Shown here: one piece after another, positions 13,076 to 20,873 of the stretch
Layout of the letters: each line of letters starts with the position of its first letter
Position numbering within the stretch: position 1 is the stretch's first letter
DNA from: JBBDWZ01 sp050732575
GTDB taxonomy: Bacteria > Gemmatimonadota > Gemmatimonadetes > Longimicrobiales > RSA9
Reading direction: 5' to 3'
Assembly (NCBI GenBank): GCA_050732575.1
Contig: JBOHRF010000064.1
Coordinates: 1 to 20,873, forward strand
DNA: 20,873 bases
Notes under the pieces: generated by a model
Database searches by the model: none
What the model saw: only the letters and a program-made list of their open reading frames with translations
What the model was told of the DNA's origin: nothing
Program-made: the position numbers and the translations under genes

Positions 13076-14593
13076 ATGACCATCAATGAGCTGCTGCAGG
13101 CGGGCGCGGTCGATGCTCTCGCGCTCAGTACGCCAGGGGGCGTGCCACTCACCTACGGAGCGCTGCGCGCGCTCGTGTCGGATACGATCTCGACGCTGCG
13201 TGCGCGCGACATTGGCCAGCAGGATCGTGTGGCCATCGTGCTGCCCAATGGGCCGGAGATGGCGGCCGCGTTTCTCTGTGTTGCTGCCGGCGCCACGGCC
13301 GCGCCGCTCAATCCCTCCTACCGCGCTGACGAGTTCGAGTTTTATCTCTCGGACTTGCAGGCCAAACTTCTGATTGTTGGGAAAGATGCAGATTCACCTG
13401 CGGTTGCTGTTGCCACCCGGCTCGGCGTGCCGATTGCGCGTTTGGTAGCCAGGCCCGAGACCGGGGCGGGAACGTTCGTGCTCGAATTCCCCGACTCCTT
13501 GACTACACACAGCGCGCCACGATCTCAATCCGCTTCGCCCGCTGATATCGCGCTGGTGTTGCATACTTCGGGCACCACCTCGCGGCCCAAGATCGTGCCC
13601 CTCTCTCAGCGCAATGTGTGCACTTCCGCGCGCAACGTTCGCGATTCGGTCGATTTGACCGCCAACGATCAGGGCCTCTGTATCATGCCGCTCTTCCACA
13701 TCCATGGCCTGATCGCGGCACTGCTCGCGCCCCTGTCCGCCGGCGGTGCCGTGTGTTGCACACCCGGTTTCAACGCCCTGAAGTTCTATTCCTGGTTGTC
13801 CGAGGTCCGGCCGACCTGGTATACCGCTGTGCCCACCATGCATCAGACCATCCTGGCCCGTGCATCGAAGAATACGGATGCGGTTGCAGCGAATCGGCTG
13901 CGTTTTATCCGCTCTTCCTCTTCCGCTCTGCCGCCCACGGTGATCGCCGAGCTGGAGCGCCTGTTCGGCGTGCCCGTCATCGAGGCGTATGGCATGACCG
14001 AAGCCGCCCATCAGATGGCCAGCAACCCGCTGCCGCCGCGTGCACGCAAGCCGGGTACGGTCGGGCCGGCGGCCGGACCACAAGTGCGCGTGATCGATGA
14101 GCAGGGCAACACCGCGGCGCCGGGCGTGCGCGGCGAGATCGTGATCCAGGGTATCAACGTCATGGCCGAGTATGAAAACAACGCCACCGCCAATGCCGAT
14201 GCCTTCATTCAGGGCTGGTTCCGCACGGGCGACCAGGGCGTGATGGATGCCGATGGCTACCTGAGCATCACCGGGCGCCTGAAGGAGATCATCAATCGCG
14301 GAGGTGAGAAGATCTCACCACGCGAAGTGGACGAGATCATTATGGAGCATCCAGCCGTTCACCAGTGCGTGACCTTCGGCGTTCCGCACGAGATGTTGGG
14401 CGAGGATGTTGCGGCCGCCGTGGTGCTGCGCGAGGGCGCGCAGGTTGACGATCGCGAGTTGCGTCAGTTCGCCGCGGTACGGCTCGCGGATTTCAAAGTG
14501 CCCAGGAAGATCCTGATTCTGAAAGAGATCCCCGTGGGTGCCACAGGCAAGCTGCAGCGCATAGGCCTGGCGCAGAAGCTGGGCCTGGCCTGA
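13076..14593 (+). CDS. acyl-CoA synthetase resembling oxalyl-CoA synthetase (Pcs60/AAE3 type)
   Basis: The 505-residue protein is an ANL-superfamily adenylating enzyme. Motifs are the phosphate loop HTSGTTSRPK (163-172), YGMTEA (305-310), the hinge region WFRTGD (381-386), GRLKEIINRGGEKISP (400-415) and the catalytic lysine in GATGKLQR (Lys492). The form TSGTTSRPK, the segments PLNPSYRADEFEFYLSD and CIMPLFHIHGLIAALLAPL, and the overall length match the Pcs60/AAE3 group, whose studied members make oxalyl-CoA. With an OxlT-type transporter two genes upstream, activation of oxalate is the best guess. A formyl-CoA transferase or oxalyl-CoA decarboxylase is not in the window. Start ATG 13076 is 85 bp after the reductase stop, behind a quadruplex-forming hairpin. 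Confidence 0.88.
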   Translation: MTINELLQAGAVDALALSTPGGVPLTYGALRALVSDTISTLRARDIGQQDRVAIVLPNGPEMAAAFLCVAAGATAAPLNPSYRADEFEFYLSDLQAKLLIVGKDADSPAVAVATRLGVPIARLVARPETGAGTFVLEFPDSLTTHSAPRSQSASPADIALVLHTSGTTSRPKIVPLSQRNVCTSARNVRDSVDLTANDQGLCIMPLFHIHGLIAALLAPLSAGGAVCCTPGFNALKFYSWLSEVRPTWYTAVPTMHQTILARASKNTDAVAANRLRFIRSSSSALPPTVIAELERLFGVPVIEAYGMTEAAHQMASNPLPPRARKPGTVGPAAGPQVRVIDEQGNTAAPGVRGEIVIQGINVMAEYENNATANADAFIQGWFRTGDQGVMDADGYLSITGRLKEIINRGGEKISPREVDEIIMEHPAVHQCVTFGVPHEMLGEDVAAAVVLREGAQVDDRELRQFAAVRLADFKVPRKILILKEIPVGATGKLQRIGLAQKLGLA

Positions 14594-14703
14594 TCGCTGC
14601 TGCTGCGTTCCGACCAGCAGGTATTGCCCTCTCAATGTGGCGCTATATTAGACATGGTAGTGCCCCGGTTCCTCCATCATCGTATGCGTTTGTGAGAGAC
14701 AGC

Positions 14704-15270
14704 ATGAGCCAACCTCCGACCAAGCCCTATACCTGGACCTATTCGGAATACGCTCGCTTCCCCGATGATGGCAATCGCTACGAGGTCATCGATGGCGAGG
14801 TGCTGGTGACACCGGCACCTTCGCCACGGCATCAGGACGTGCTGGCCGCGTTGCTCATCGCATTGAGCCAGTATGTGGAACGGAATCGAGTTGGAAAGGT
14901 CTTCCCCGATATCGATCTGCTGTTCGTGACCGGCCAGTTCCTGCGGCCTGACCTGCTGTTCGTTCCCCAGGAAGCGCGGGACGGCATTACCGATCGTGGG
15001 ATGGAGCTGGCACCCGGGCTCGTGGTCGAGATTCTCTCACCCACCTCGGGTGCCAATGACCGCGTGAAGAAGCCTCGCCGCTACGGCGACTTCGGCGTGC
15101 CCGAGTATTGGGTGGTCGATCCCGAAGAACGCGTGGTCTGGGTCTGGCGGTTTGCCGCAGGCAAAAAAGAAGCGGAACGCATTGCCGATCGCATTACCTG
15201 GCAGCCCATCGGCGCGGCCGAGCCGTTCGTGCTCGAGCTGAGTGAGCTGTTCCGTCCAATGTGGGGCTGA
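14704..15270 (+). CDS. Uma2 family PD-(D/E)XK nuclease-fold protein
   Basis: The 188-residue protein has the family layout: YTWTYSEYARFPDDGNRYEV, IDGEVLVTPAPSPRHQ, the acidic strand FLRPDLLFV (Asp83), VVEILSPTSGANDRVKK (Glu109, Lys122/123), and GDFGVPEYWVVDPEE. The Asp-Glu-Lys set forms the expected restriction-endonuclease-like core. Uma2 proteins are common in multicopy in several phyla; their biological role is not settled. ATG 14704 was preferred because the homologous region starts there; the in-frame ATG at 14635 would add 23 residues of unrelated character. A gagaga string precedes the ATG. It stands alone, 110 bp past the ligase. Confidence 0.88.
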   Translation: MSQPPTKPYTWTYSEYARFPDDGNRYEVIDGEVLVTPAPSPRHQDVLAALLIALSQYVERNRVGKVFPDIDLLFVTGQFLRPDLLFVPQEARDGITDRGMELAPGLVVEILSPTSGANDRVKKPRRYGDFGVPEYWVVDPEERVVWVWRFAAGKKEAERIADRITWQPIGAAEPFVLELSELFRPMWG

Positions 15271-15305
15271 GTTTCGCTTTCTTGCCGCTTCTCGTGCCCG
15301 GCACC

Positions 15306-15440
15306 TAATGGCAGACCAATGAGCCCGGGCAGCGCACGGATGATCTGGTGGGCGCCCCGGGAAACAGCCACGTAAGTCGTGAACACCTGCCAGAGGGAGC
15401 AGCCGTGCGCTTCTGCGATCAGCCGGCGCAGCGTCTTCAT
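15306..15440 (-). pseudogene. possible N-terminal fragment of a membrane-anchored TPR protein
   Basis: On the minus strand the sequence MKTLRRLIAEAHGCSLWQVF followed by TTYVAVSRGAHQIIRALPGLIGLPL resembles the helix plus membrane segment that opens many TPR or adenylate-cyclase-like proteins of Gemmatimonadota and related groups (pattern RRxLWQV..Y...SW...Q......LGLP). It loses this character within about 45 codons, where it runs antisense into the Uma2 gene end. Basic residues interrupt the membrane segment, as expected in a decayed copy. The rest of 15271-15602 shows nothing identifiable. This call rests on memory of the family pattern only. Confidence 0.35.
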
Positions 15441-15602
15441 GAAGGCGATACGTTCCTGCGGTCGGGATGGGTGAAACGCGTTCATAATGCAAAGCGCGCT
15501 TCCGGCGGGACACGATAGGCGCGACCCCTGAGTTGACCCACCCGTGCGCAGAGCCCAGAATCACGAGGCGGCACGCATCTCACCCTTGCCCACGGGCTTT
15601 CC

Positions 15603-18308
15603 ATGAATCGATCTCGAGCGGCCATGGCTGGCTGGCTCTGCGCGGCCGCGCTCCTCGGCCCCGCGCCGATGGCTGCACAGCACGCAGCGTCCACGTCCGC
15701 GTTGCCCACACCCGAATCCGTGCTGGGCTTTCGGCCGGGCGCCGACTTCAAGCTGGCCCGCTACGAGCAAGCCATCGATTACTTCAAGAAGCTCGATGCG
15801 GCAAGTGACCACGTCCAGCTCATCGAAGTCGGCCGCACATCGGAGAATCGGCCCTGGTACCTGGCGCTCATTTCCACGCCGCAGAATCTGGCCAACTTGA
15901 AGAAGTACCAGGACATCGCGCAGCGACTTGCACATCCGGCCGGCCTCACGGATGCAGAGGCGCGCCGTCTGGCCGCAGAAGGCAAAGCCTTCGTGGACAT
16001 CAGCGGTGGCTTGCACGCCAGTGAAGTGGCAGGAGCGCAGCACACCATCCAGCTCGCGTACGACCTGGTGGCCCAAGCAAACGAGCCGCGCACACGCGCC
16101 ATTCTGGAGAACACGGTATTGCTGCTCTGGCCATCATTGAATCCGGATGGCCAGAACATCGTGGCCGACTGGTACCTCGCCAATGTGGGTCAGCCCTACG
16201 AGACGGCGCCGCTGCACGAGTTGTATCAGAAGTACATCGGTCACGACAACAATCGTGATGCCTACATGCTGAACGTGGTCGAGTCACGCGTGATCACGCG
16301 CTTCTGGCGGCAGTGGGAGCCGCAGATCATCCATGTACACCACCAGTCATCGCCATTCCCCACGCGCATCTGGCTGCCACCCTTTGCCGAGCCGGTCGCA
16401 CCGCGCGTGCATCCGCTCATGGCGCGCGAGGTCAATGCGATGGGCATGCTCATTGCCCAGGCGCTGGAGAGCAACGGCCAGCGCGGCGCCACCCATATGG
16501 GCACGGGATTCGATGCCTGGTATCCCGGCTACATCGATTACCTGCCCATGCTGCAGAACGTGGCCGCCTACTGGACGGAGACCGCGCTGTACAGCTACGC
16601 CACACCGCATCTGTACACGATGAACGATTTCCCGGCCAACATGCGTGATCTGCGGCCGGCTTCGCTCTACTCGAGTCCCTGGACCGGCGGCTGGTGGCGG
16701 CTGCGTGATGCGGTCGATTACATGCAGACCGCATCACTGGCCGTGCTGGACTATGCGGCCAAGTACCGTGAGGACATCCTCTACAATCGATACCAGGCGG
16801 GCCGCGATGCCATTCGTCGCTATCAGAAGGAACCGCCCTACGCGTACCTGGTGCCGCAGACGCAGCGCGATCCGATGGCTGCCGTGGAACTGTTGCGGCG
16901 ACTTGCCTTCAATGGCGTGCGCGTAGCGCAGCTCAACACGGCTGTCGTGTACGACAGCGAGACCTACGCGCGCGGGACGTGGGTCATCCCCATGGACCAG
17001 GAGTACGCCGAACTGGTGCGGCAATTGTTCGACGTGCAGACCTATCCCGATCTGCGCGAGTATCCGGACGGCCCACCCGAGCAACCGTACGATGCGGCCG
17101 GCTGGACACTGCCCTACCAGATGGATGTGAAAGTGGTACCAGCACTCTCGCCGCTCACACCGGAGCTTCGTGCTGCGCTGCAACCGTTGCGCGCCGCACA
17201 AACGTTCGATTCGCCCAGCGCGCCGTTTACCGGTAATGATGTGGCGGCTGCCATCCTGCCGCCGGCTGGCCGTATCACGGGCAGCGGTCCGCGCATAGCC
17301 CTGAGTCCCGCGCAGAACAACACATTCCGCATCCTGCAACGCGTGCTGAAGACAGGTGGCAGCATCCGTTTTCAGGACGGTGAGCCGGGGCGGGCCGGTG
17401 AATCAGGTGAGAACGGCGTGTACATCGTGGATGGTGTCAGTGTCAACACATTGCAGCCCTGGCTGACCGAGCTGGGCGTGCAGGCCGTGCGCACCAGCGC
17501 TGCAGGTGACGCATCCGTGTCCGCGCGCGTTGCGCTCTACAAGCCGTGGCGAGCCAGCATGGATGAGGGCTGGACGCGCTGGCTGTTCGATACCAACGAA
17601 ATCGCATACAGCACAATCACCAACCAGGACTTCAAGGCCGGCGATCTGCGGCGCCGCTTCGATGTCATCATCCTGGCTTCCGATCCGCCCGCGCTGTTGC
17701 TCGATGGTTATGCGCGGGGCACGGTGCCCGCGCGCTATGAAGGCGGCATTGGTCGCGATGGCGTGAGCGCGCTGGATGCGTTCGTGCGCAGCGGCGGCAC
17801 GTTGGTCACGTTGAACCAGAGCAGCAACTTTGCCATTCAGCAGCTCAACCTGCCCGTGCGCAATGTGGCAGGCGGCCTGAATCGTCGTGATTTCTTTGCC
17901 AGCGGCTCGATTCTCGAAGTCATCACCGATCCGTCTCACCCGGTGATGGCGGGCATGCCGGAGCGCGCTCACGTGTTCTTTGATAACAGTCCCGTGTTCA
18001 CTACCACGGAGGGCTTCCAGGGTGTGGCCCTGGCCCGCTATGCGATGGGCGGCAGTCCGTTGCGCTCAGGTTATTTGCTGGGCGAACGACATCTGCATGG
18101 GTACGCGGCCGCGCTCGATGTGAGACATGGCCGCGGACATGTGGTCCTGATCGGATTCAGACCGCAGTGGCGCGGTCAGCCGTTCGGCACGTTCCGCGTG
18201 CTCTTCAATGCGGCATTGTTTGGCGGGGAGGTCTCTGCGCGTGCGCCGGTCGCCAGTGAATTCTGGAAACCGCCAACTGCCAGTGCCGGAGCGCGTCCGG
18301 GAAGCTGA
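15603..18308 (+). CDS. secreted M14 zinc carboxypeptidase-like protein with C-terminal amidotransferase-like domain
   Basis: The 901-residue protein has a signal peptide (MNRSRAAMAGWLCAAALLG, cleavage near AAQ at about 26). The M14 domain (about 50-330) shows RPWYLALIS, the zinc pair in GGLHASE (His138, Glu141), NPDG (180-183), an NNRDAY substrate-binding segment (216-221) and the third zinc ligand in IIHVHHQSS (His244-247 cluster). A middle region follows, and the last part (about 690-870: SGGTLVTLNQSS, then DPSHPVMAGMP, GRGHVVLIGFRPQWRGQPFG) looks like a class-I glutamine-amidotransferase/ThuA-like fold without a visible catalytic cysteine. It probably digests peptides in the periplasm or outside the cell. 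Start ATG 15603 has no strong ribosome site. It appears to be its own transcription unit. Confidence 0.88.
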   Translation: MNRSRAAMAGWLCAAALLGPAPMAAQHAASTSALPTPESVLGFRPGADFKLARYEQAIDYFKKLDAASDHVQLIEVGRTSENRPWYLALISTPQNLANLKKYQDIAQRLAHPAGLTDAEARRLAAEGKAFVDISGGLHASEVAGAQHTIQLAYDLVAQANEPRTRAILENTVLLLWPSLNPDGQNIVADWYLANVGQPYETAPLHELYQKYIGHDNNRDAYMLNVVESRVITRFWRQWEPQIIHVHHQSSPFPTRIWLPPFAEPVAPRVHPLMAREVNAMGMLIAQALESNGQRGATHMGTGFDAWYPGYIDYLPMLQNVAAYWTETALYSYATPHLYTMNDFPANMRDLRPASLYSSPWTGGWWRLRDAVDYMQTASLAVLDYAAKYREDILYNRYQAGRDAIRRYQKEPPYAYLVPQTQRDPMAAVELLRRLAFNGVRVAQLNTAVVYDSETYARGTWVIPMDQEYAELVRQLFDVQTYPDLREYPDGPPEQPYDAAGWTLPYQMDVKVVPALSPLTPELRAALQPLRAAQTFDSPSAPFTGNDVAAAILPPAGRITGSGPRIALSPAQNNTFRILQRVLKTGGSIRFQDGEPGRAGESGENGVYIVDGVSVNTLQPWLTELGVQAVRTSAAGDASVSARVALYKPWRASMDEGWTRWLFDTNEIAYSTITNQDFKAGDLRRRFDVIILASDPPALLLDGYARGTVPARYEGGIGRDGVSALDAFVRSGGTLVTLNQSSNFAIQQLNLPVRNVAGGLNRRDFFASGSILEVITDPSHPVMAGMPERAHVFFDNSPVFTTTEGFQGVALARYAMGGSPLRSGYLLGERHLHGYAAALDVRHGRGHVVLIGFRPQWRGQPFGTFRVLFNAALFGGEVSARAPVASEFWKPPTASAGARPGS

Positions 18309-18452
18309 ACGTCCTCTCGAGAAGCCACGGGAACAGGGGTTGGGGGCAGTTGTCAGGGATTGCCCTGGACGCAACCAACCCGAGTCGCTTCCCGGGCCCT
18401 ACTCGTAAACGTAGTTTGGAAACACCAGCACGCGGCAAGGGAGTCAAGGCAA

Positions 18453-18755
18453 ATGGATGAGGAAATCTTTATCGGACTGTTCTGGGGCGTGTTGATGGCA
18501 CTGCCCTTTGGTTGGTTTCTACGCTCGGCTGCCCAGTGGCGGCGAGAGGCCAGGCAGAACCAGGTGCCGGTCGTGCAACCGGTCGTGGTGAGTCCGTCAA
18601 CGCCCCCAGCCGAAGCGCGCCTCGAGAAAGTGTTGGAACGGCTGACGCAACGGCTGGAAACGGTGGAGGATCGCATCGATTTCACGGAACGGCTACTCGA
18701 CGCGCGCAGCAGCGGAGCGCCGCTTCAAGGCCGGAGGGATCCCGCGCAACGTTGA
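18453..18755 (+). CDS. small membrane protein with coiled coil
   Basis: The 100-residue product starts MDEEIFIGLFWGVLMALPFG, giving one transmembrane helix at about 5-24. A basic stretch (RSAAQWRREARQ), a Pro/Val-rich linker, and an amphipathic coiled coil ARLEKVLERLTQRLETVEDR at about 55-82 follow. The layout of helix then short coiled coil is like phage-shock PspB, but the similarity is only in design and no family was recognised. An aaggg and caaggca string lies before ATG 18453. An in-frame extension from 18360 adds 31 residues without clear character. It lies 144 bp after the M14 gene and converges on the permease pseudogene. Confidence 0.65.
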   Translation: MDEEIFIGLFWGVLMALPFGWFLRSAAQWRREARQNQVPVVQPVVVSPSTPPAEARLEKVLERLTQRLETVEDRIDFTERLLDARSSGAPLQGRRDPAQR

Positions 18756-18791
18756 GATCCCCGTCGGCCAGTCCTCTCTTCCGCAACCACG

Positions 18792-20607
18792 TCAGCCATT
18801 ACGCAGCATCTCCGTTGGACTGACGGCCATTGCGTTTCGTGCCGGAACCAGGAGTGCCAGCAATGCCGCAGTCAGCAAGCACAACGCTGCCGCGCCCACA
18901 GTTTGTACATCTAGCGCACTGATGTCGCCCAACATGGCGCGCAGCAGGCGTCCCGTGGCGAATGCGCCGGCCAAACCCAATGCCAGTCCAGCCGAGACCA
19001 GCAGCAATCCTTCGCGCAGCACCAGTCCGAGCACCCGACCGCGCGTGGCGCCCAGCGCCGCGCGCACGCCGAACTCGTAGCGACGCTGGGAGACGCCATA
19101 GGCAATCACGCCGTACATACCCACGCTGGCCAATAGCAATGCCAACAGGGCAAAGCCGACCAGCAACAGCGTGGTGAAGCGGTGTCGGGCAATGGAGGAA
19201 CCCACGATTTCTGCCATGCTGCGTTCGTCGGACACAGGCACATTGGCGTCCAACTCACGCACCGCGGTTTTCACTGCGGGCAGCAGCGCGGCCGGAGAAG
19301 CCGCGTTCTGAATGAGCAGTGTCATGTTGACGGCCGTAAAGTAGCCGCTGCGCTGAGCCTGGGTGTGCGGGAAATACATGATGGGCGGCGCGGGCTCGGT
19401 GACGCCATCGACACGCGTGTCACGCACCTCGCCGATCACGGTAGCCCACTGCGTCGGGGTATTGGACAGGCTCAAGCGCCGGCCAATGGGTGATGCCGCG
19501 CCCCACAGACTGCGCGCCAGCGTTTCATTGATGATGACTACCAGTGGCGCAGTGGCATGATCGGCATCGGTAAAGTCGCGGCCGCGCAGGAATGGGATCG
19601 ACAACGTACTGAAAAAGCCGGGCGTCACCTGCTGCGGCGCCGCGGTCGGTGACTGACCGATCGTGGTGGGCACCATGGCATCACTCAGCACCGACCAGTT
19701 GCCGCCACCATCTACGATGGGGGTCCAGGCCATGGCCGCAGCCTGGCTCACACCTGACATGGCGCGCGCGCGCGCGACCAGTGCATCGACGAACGTTACG
19801 GCCCGCGCAGAATTGTACGTGGCGCGTGGCAACGAGAGGCGTAGTGTCAACACGTTGCGTGTGACAAATCCCAACTCGGTGCGCTGCAGGCTGAGCAGAG
19901 CGCGCGCAAACAGGCCCGCACCACACAACAGAACCACGGCCAGCGCAATTTCGGAAACGACCAACAGCGCGCGTGCGGCGACTGACACTACCCGCAACGA
20001 GCGCTGCGCCGCGCGTGCTACTGCCCAACGCGGCCAGGGCGTTCACACGCCTCGTGTGCAACACCGGCACCAGACCAAACAGCAAGCCAGTCAGGACACA
20101 GACGCCAAACGCAAACAGCAGCACGGGCAGATCGATGCGGATTTCCGCCAGGCGCGGCACTTCACCCGGCGCGGACACCACCAGCAGCCGCGTCAAGGGC
20201 CAGGCCAGCGCCATGCCCAGCGTGCCACCCACCAGCGCGAGCAACGCACTCTCCGTGGAGAGCTGCACAGCCAGGCGGGCGCGTGATGCGCCCAGCGCCG
20301 TGCGAATGGCCAGCTCACGCCGCCGCCGCTCGCCGCGCACCAACAACAGGTTGGCTACGTTGACGCAGGCAATGAGCAGTACGAAGCCAACCGCGCCCAG
20401 CAAGGCAAACATGTAAGGCCGCGTTGGTCCCAGCACGCGGTCGCGCAGGGGTACTACATCCACGACCAGCGTATCATGCGCAGGGTAGGCATCCGGATGG
20501 TCGCGCGCCCAGCGCTCCTTCAAATGGCTGACTTCGGTGTGCGCACTGGCCACCGTCGCGCCGGGCGCCAGCCGACCGATCACGCGCAGGGAGTGGTTGG
20601 CGCGCGC
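18792..20607 (-). pseudogene. MacB/FtsX-type ABC permease (duplicated-orphan type), truncated and frameshifted
   Basis: Two overlapping frames together give the end of the first permease half and the whole second half of an ADOP-type permease. The upstream frame holds ARANHSLRVIGRLAPGATVA, then three transmembrane helices with IACVNVANLLLVRGERRRRE and RTALGASRARL. The downstream frame holds ARALLVVSEIALAVVLLCGAG, a periplasmic MacB-like domain (TPGFFSTLSIPFLRGRDF, VIINETLARSLWG), and the final three helices with SQRRYEFGVRAALGATRGRV and SPTEMLRNG. Frames switch at about 20000-20020 (one base lost near cgcgcggcgca). The first 250 or so codons are missing; similarity starts at about 20607, next to the insertion sequence. 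Without its N-terminal half the gene should be non-functional even if the frameshift is a sequencing error. Confidence 0.88.
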
Positions 20608-20873
20608 GGACGGTTGTCGGACCGTGTTTCACTTGTCAGGTTCAGGCCCAATCAGCTATGCCCGGCCCTGAACTCGCCGGACGGAGTGGACTTAAAGGCT
20701 TCTCCTAAATCAGCTGTAGCTGCGGAAGCGTGATTCCAGAGCAACACAGATAGACCATCGCCATGAGCGGTGCAGCGGAGTGAAAGCCGAAAGCACGGTG
20801 GCTCAGCAGGCGAATCTTGTTGTTCATACCTTCGAGTCGCGCATTGGTTAGACGGCTGTCGATGAACCCGAGG
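20608..20873 (-). mobile_element. ISL3-family insertion sequence, right end, continuing beyond the window
   Basis: The region contains the end of an ISL3-type transposase gene followed by about 97 bp of non-coding DNA that joins the truncated permease gene. The exact element boundary and terminal repeat could not be placed, because the other end is outside. The permease frame becomes recognisable at about 20607 and a stop in its frame occurs at 20629-20631, so the junction is probably between 20607 and 20631. Confidence 0.7.
20705..20873 (-). CDS. ISL3-family transposase, C-terminal part
   Basis: The 55 visible residues read GFIDSRLTNARLEGMNNKIR, then LLSHRAFGFHSAAPLMAMVY and a tail ending ITLPQLQLI before TAG. 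The N-A-R-x-E-G-x-N-N-K-I-R segment with the following aromatic-rich helix is the end of the ISL3 DDE transposase domain, with the catalytic glutamate in RLEG. The N-terminal part lies past the window end, so whether the gene is intact cannot be judged. Confidence 0.85.
   Translation of the reverse strand, partial: LGFIDSRLTNARLEGMNNKIRLLSHRAFGFHSAAPLMAMVYLCCSGITLPQLQLI

Noticed and set aside
14624..14649. Promoter TTGCCC / TATATT before the Uma2 gene
   Set aside because: The spacer is only 14 bp and the consensus for this phylum is uncertain, so support is too weak.
18333..18358. G-quadruplex-like run after the M14 gene
   Set aside because: One loop is nine bases, there is no palindrome and no link to the repeat family.

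Overview
The window looks like a chromosomal segment of a GC-rich Gram-negative bacterium, most likely Gemmatimonadota or an Acidobacteria-like relative. This is inferred from gene content: a duplicated-orphan type MacB/FtsX permease, large secreted M1 and M14 metallopeptidases, many lipoproteins, a Uma2 nuclease, and high GC with GTG starts. No rRNA, tRNA or CRISPR array was seen.

Layout. (1) 1-1600: 3' part of an M1 aminopeptidase gene, cut by the window edge and broken by one frameshift. (2) 1617-1968: two G-rich palindromic repeats in tandem. (3) 1987-2987, minus: a cyclophilin-type lipoprotein isomerase and an antibiotic-biosynthesis-monooxygenase (ABM) protein, overlapping by 4 bp. (4) 3114-3347: a 5' fragment of an oxalate/formate transporter gene, then a very long hairpin. 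(5) 3361-8882, minus: an operon-like run of lipoprotein with four internal repeats, histidine kinase, NtrC-type regulator and cytochrome P460. (6) 9128-9802, minus: a nitroreductase resembling iodotyrosine deiodinase. (7) 9862-10472: a graveyard of gene tails (M1 peptidase, cyclophilin, RND pump). (8) 10646-14593, plus: an oxalate-like module of OxlT-type transporter, ketopantoate-reductase-like enzyme and oxalyl-CoA-synthetase-like ligase, with a third G-rich palindrome between the last two. (9) 14704-18755: Uma2 nuclease, a small relic, a 901-residue M14 carboxypeptidase-like protein and a small coiled-coil membrane protein. (10) 18792-20873, minus: an ABC permease pseudogene, frameshifted and cut at its 5' end by an ISL3-type insertion sequence that leaves the window.

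Three themes stand out. First, the block M1 tail - cyclophilin - (ABM) - transporter start occurs twice in the same order (1414-3200 and 9862-10720), and each copy has kept what the other lost. Second, three palindromes share an arm with a strict G-quadruplex pattern; one of them supplies the last codons of the reductase gene and covers the ribosome-binding region of the ligase gene. Third, the kinase/regulator pair sits in an apparent operon with a four-fold repeat lipoprotein of unrecognised family and a P460 cytochrome. Two further frameshifts (near 977 and 20010) are single-base events and could be sequencing errors or true decay.
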